From Methylotenera_A sp046598525 (GTDB lineage: Bacteria > Pseudomonadota > Gammaproteobacteria > Burkholderiales > Methylophilaceae): a stretch of 34,945 nt of DNA. The notes beneath the pieces were generated by a model. That model worked only from the letters and a program-made list of their open reading frames with translations. It made no database searches and was not told the origin of the DNA. The DNA lies in NCBI GenBank assembly GCA_046598525.1, contig JBKJIJ010000010.1, forward strand, positions 1-34,945. Reading direction: 5' to 3'. A program made the translations under genes and the position numbers. Shown here in pieces: positions 34,656 through 34,945 of this stretch (positions within the stretch are counted from its first letter, which is position 1; each line of letters starts with the position of its first letter).

Positions 34656-34945
34656 ATGAATAAATTTAAGCTTAATCAAATGAAGGTTTACGCAAGCGTG
34701 CTATTTTTAATCGCCGCCATTGCGCCATCATTACCGCCATTTAAGTTTTTACTGGCATCTAGCATGATCATTCATATGCTGATGCAGATTCCAGCACTAG
34801 TGCTGGCTGGCTATTGGCTAAACGCAGCAAGCAAGCCAATTAACACGTCTTTATTGATAAGCTTAAGCTGCTGGCTATGGATTTTATTGGCAAGCATGTT
34901 TTGGATGTTGCCAATTAGTGTAGATAAGGCGCTGATTAATGCGAA
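34656..34945 (+). CDS. Membrane protein of the oxidase cluster, 3' end outside window
   Basis: From the ATG at 34656 the frame stays open to the window end (96 complete codons). It starts MNKFKLNQMKVYASVLFLIA and contains three hydrophobic segments (about 11-37, 38-55, 66-87), with a motif WMLPISVDKALIN near the end. It starts 11 bases after the SCO-like gene and is probably in the same transcript. I do not recognise the family with certainty. It recalls the small membrane protein found beside senC in oxidase or sNOR clusters of related betaproteobacteria, but this is a weak recollection. A role in oxidase assembly is inference. Confidence 0.6.
   Translation, partial: MNKFKLNQMKVYASVLFLIAAIAPSLPPFKFLLASSMIIHMLMQIPALVLAGYWLNAASKPINTSLLISLSCWLWILLASMFWMLPISVDKALINA

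Noticed and set aside
1..34945. CRISPR arrays, insertion sequences, integrase or phage genes
   Set aside because: I saw no regularly spaced direct repeats, transposase-like proteins or terminal inverted repeats anywhere in the window.

Overview
The window reads as a chromosomal segment of a betaproteobacterium, most likely an AT-leaning methylotroph of the Methylophilaceae (Methylotenera/Methylophilus type). This is inferred from gene order and protein style, not from a search. The main pointers are the order tpiA-secG-tRNA-Leu-nuoA to nuoN, a DUF2818 gene after nuoN, separate nuoC and nuoD, and an RpfE-like gene next to recJ.

Layout: (1) 1-1267, the 3' part of a secreted DUF1996 protein with a threonine-rich linker, ending at a strong shared terminator. 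(2) 1334-17943, minus strand, a large energy-metabolism block: tpiA, secG, tRNA-Leu(GAG) and all 14 subunits of respiratory complex I (nuoA to nuoN), then DUF2818. (3) 18053-25407, minus strand, an envelope and repair block: a half-length RpfE-like protein, recJ, tamA and tamB. (4) 25543-27532, two divergent exported proteins: a glycine-zipper protein and a pentapeptide-repeat protein with a YHS-like N-terminal segment. (5) 27582-30869, a sulfide detoxification module: an ETHE1-type persulfide dioxygenase divergent from a BigR-like ArsR regulator, followed by a sulfide:quinone oxidoreductase broken by one in-frame TGA, and a TauE/SafE exporter. (6) 31062-34945, a cbb3-type oxidase cluster: a CcoN with an N-terminal CcoS-like extension, CcoO, a small monohaem cytochrome c in the CcoP position, an SCO/SenC-like protein, and a membrane protein cut by the window edge.

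How it fits together: complex I feeds the quinone pool and the cbb3 oxidase drains electrons at low oxygen. An FNR/Anr-like box lies at the expected distance from a -10 element upstream of ccoN. The sulfide module would feed sulfide electrons into the same quinone pool (SQR), oxidise the persulfide to sulfite (ETHE1-type enzyme) and export sulfite (TauE), under control of a persulfide-sensing repressor, but SQR carries a nonsense codon. The most unusual points are the CcoS-CcoN fusion with a monohaem third subunit, the interrupted SQR inside an otherwise intact module, and the YHS-like/pentapeptide secreted protein. I saw no insertion sequence, CRISPR array, phage gene or plasmid origin.
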